A DNA stretch of 64,000 nt from Maribacter thermophilus (lineage in GTDB: Bacteria > Bacteroidota > Bacteroidia > Flavobacteriales > Flavobacteriaceae). A model generated the notes under the pieces. It did not search any database and was not told where the DNA came from. It was given only the letters and a program-made list of their open reading frames with translations. The first letter of the stretch is position 1. Every line of letters starts with the position of its first letter. Positions 62,423 to 64,000 of the stretch are shown here, in pieces. The position numbers and the translations under genes were made by a program. The stretch lies in assembly GCF_001020565.1 (NCBI RefSeq), contig NZ_LDAS01000001.1:3372520-3436519 (forward strand). The letters are read 5' to 3'.

Positions 62423-64000
62423 ATGCTACGTAATTATTTAAAGATCGCTTTTCGTAATGTTTGGAAGAACAAAGTGTTTTCCCTCATAAATATTTTAGGA
62501 CTTTCCGTTGGTCTTAGTGCCGCTTTTGTTATCGGGGCCATGGTATTTTATGACCTTTCTTTTGATAAGTTCCATCCGGATGGAGATAGAATTTATAGGA
62601 TAACCACGGCGTTTAAAAGTCCGGAAGGCAATTTTTATAATGCAGGGGTAACGGTTCCCTTGGCACAAGCACTCAAAGACCTTAAGATGGAAGAATTGGA
62701 AACGGTGGCGCCTTTTTTTACCGCCTATCCCCTTCATGTAGAAAACCAGGAGACCGAGAGTCGTTTTAAGGATCCTGAGTTCGTAATCTATACCGATGGA
62801 TCCTATTTCCGAACATTTGAGTACGACTGGCTCGTGGGGGATAAAAATACTGCTTTAGAAGAACCTAATACCGTTGTATTGTCAGAGAATAGGGCACGAA
62901 AATATTTTCCTGATCAACAGTTGTCCGAGATAATGGGGAAATCGGTGGTGTACAATGATAGTATTCGTACTGTGATTTCTGGGGTAGTGGCCAATTTTAA
63001 GGATAGAACGGATATTGTGTTCGAAGAGTTTATCTCTTTAAAAACCGCTGGCACACAAGATATGACCAATGCGGTGAACGAAGCAAATTGGGACAATACC
63101 AACTCGGCGTCGCAATTGTTCGTTAAACTGTCGGAAAAAGCGGACCCGACCAAGGTTCAAGAAACACTGGCGCAAATTGCAAAAGAACACGATGACCCCA
63201 AGATGGTTGCCATCGGCAGAAGCAATACGTACAATATTCAACCTTTGGCCGATCTTCATTTGAACCAAGATTACGGTACTTTTGATTTTAACGATAGTCG
63301 TACCACTATGGCAACCTTAAACAGCTTGCTTTTGTTAGCAGGTATTTTGGTATTGCTAGGTTGTATAAACTTTATTAATCTTAATACGGCACAGGCCATA
63401 CAACGGGCCAAGGAAATCGGAATTAGAAAAACCTTGGGCAGCTCTAGAACACAATTGGTGTTTCAATTTTTGGGCGAGACATTTTTATTGACCTTGGCGG
63501 CGGCCATACTTTCTGTGTTGTTGGCAAAATGGTTGTTGCATTTGTTTGTGGACTTTATTCCAGAAGGACTCAATTTTGAGCTTTTCTACAATCCTTGGGT
63601 AATTGTGGGCATGGTACTATTGTTATTGTCGGTCACATTGTTGTCGGGTTTTTATCCAGCCTTGGTATTATCCAAATACAAACCCGTTTCTGTGTTTAAA
63701 CAACAGGTTGTACCCAATTCGGACAAAGGAACCTTAAGAAAGTATCTAACTGTTTTTCAATTTGTAATTGCACAGGTTTTTATCATAGCCACCTTGTTGG
63801 TGGGTAAGCAGTTAAATTATATTATGAAAAAAGACATGGGCTTTAAGACAGAGGCGATCGCTTATTTTAGAACGCCATGGCAAGATACCTCGTCGGTTAA
63901 GAGGGCAAGGTTTGTACGTGAAATGGAAACCATACCGGGCTTGTCCAAAACTGTTCTTTCCGGTAACCCGCCTGCTTCGTTTACAACGATGTCTATGGGT
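62423..64000 (+). CDS. FtsX/MacB-like ABC permease 7 of 7 (3' end outside window)
   Basis: The frame is open from the ATG at 62423 to the last base: 526 codons with no stop. Visible parts are the first helix (FSLINILGLSVGLSAAFVIG), the first periplasmic domain, the first FtsX domain with RAKEIGIRKTLGS, and the beginning of the second half. Full length by analogy is ~790 residues. Spacing of 11 bp after permease 6 and no leader motif. Confidence 0.9.
   Translation, partial: MLRNYLKIAFRNVWKNKVFSLINILGLSVGLSAAFVIGAMVFYDLSFDKFHPDGDRIYRITTAFKSPEGNFYNAGVTVPLAQALKDLKMEELETVAPFFTAYPLHVENQETESRFKDPEFVIYTDGSYFRTFEYDWLVGDKNTALEEPNTVVLSENRARKYFPDQQLSEIMGKSVVYNDSIRTVISGVVANFKDRTDIVFEEFISLKTAGTQDMTNAVNEANWDNTNSASQLFVKLSEKADPTKVQETLAQIAKEHDDPKMVAIGRSNTYNIQPLADLHLNQDYGTFDFNDSRTTMATLNSLLLLAGILVLLGCINFINLNTAQAIQRAKEIGIRKTLGSSRTQLVFQFLGETFLLTLAAAILSVLLAKWLLHLFVDFIPEGLNFELFYNPWVIVGMVLLLLSVTLLSGFYPALVLSKYKPVSVFKQQVVPNSDKGTLRKYLTVFQFVIAQVFIIATLLVGKQLNYIMKKDMGFKTEAIAYFRTPWQDTSSVKRARFVREMETIPGLSKTVLSGNPPASFTTMSMG

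Overview
The window reads as chromosome of a marine-type Flavobacteriaceae bacterium (Bacteroidota). The grounds are: moderately AT-rich DNA; promoters of the Bacteroidota form (TTTG, then TAnnTTTG) with almost no Shine-Dalgarno sequences; a TonB-dependent receptor with a carboxypeptidase-regulatory-like N-terminus; type IX secretion (T9SS) type A sorting tails; and lineage families such as DUF3127, DUF3098, DUF4271 and DUF4296. A Maribacter/Zobellia-like genus is only an inference. I see no rRNA, tRNA, CRISPR array, insertion sequence or prophage.

Layout. 1-8.6 kb: end of a HIT-family gene, a histidine kinase with a zinc-ribbon membrane protein, a DUF3127 protein with an SSB-like acidic tail, aat, tag, a thioredoxin-like gene with an in-frame stop near its start, a TonB-like protein, and the ftsX-DUF3098-uppP-truB operon (minus strand). 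8.8-20.8 kb: leuS (with a long AT-rich insertion), ald, a membrane Zn-peptidase, ferritin, an Lrp-type regulator, a saccharopine-dehydrogenase-like gene, DUF423, a DASS anion transporter and pckA. 20.9-29 kb: hemD-like, DUF4271, a GT39-type glycosyltransferase, polyprenol-phosphate-mannose synthase, pyrC, DUF4296, an epimerase-like gene and tyrS. 29-31.5 kb: three small lipoproteins and a LuxE-like gene.

31.5-39.8 kb holds the first accessory block. It has two tiny proteins that are only a signal peptide plus a T9SS sorting tail, a TonB-dependent receptor, and a lipoprotein made of two almost identical 377-residue repeats. Divergent from these is a PhoB/PhoR-type two-component pair. The shared intergenic region carries 11-bp-phased GTTAC repeats. 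I read this as a regulated surface uptake or response system, possibly phosphate-linked; that is inference.

39.8-41.5 kb is trmB, a LysE-type exporter and an alkyltransferase-like protein without the active-site cysteine. 41.5-64 kb is the second accessory block: an NtrB/NtrC-like pair divergent from TolC, a HlyD-type adaptor and a MacB-type ATPase, followed by seven tandem large FtsX/MacB-like permeases (six complete, the seventh cut by the window end). One ATPase, one adaptor and one outer-membrane channel apparently serve an array of diversified permeases. This array and the PhoBR/beta-helix/TonB/CTD-only locus are the two best candidates for an undescribed system.
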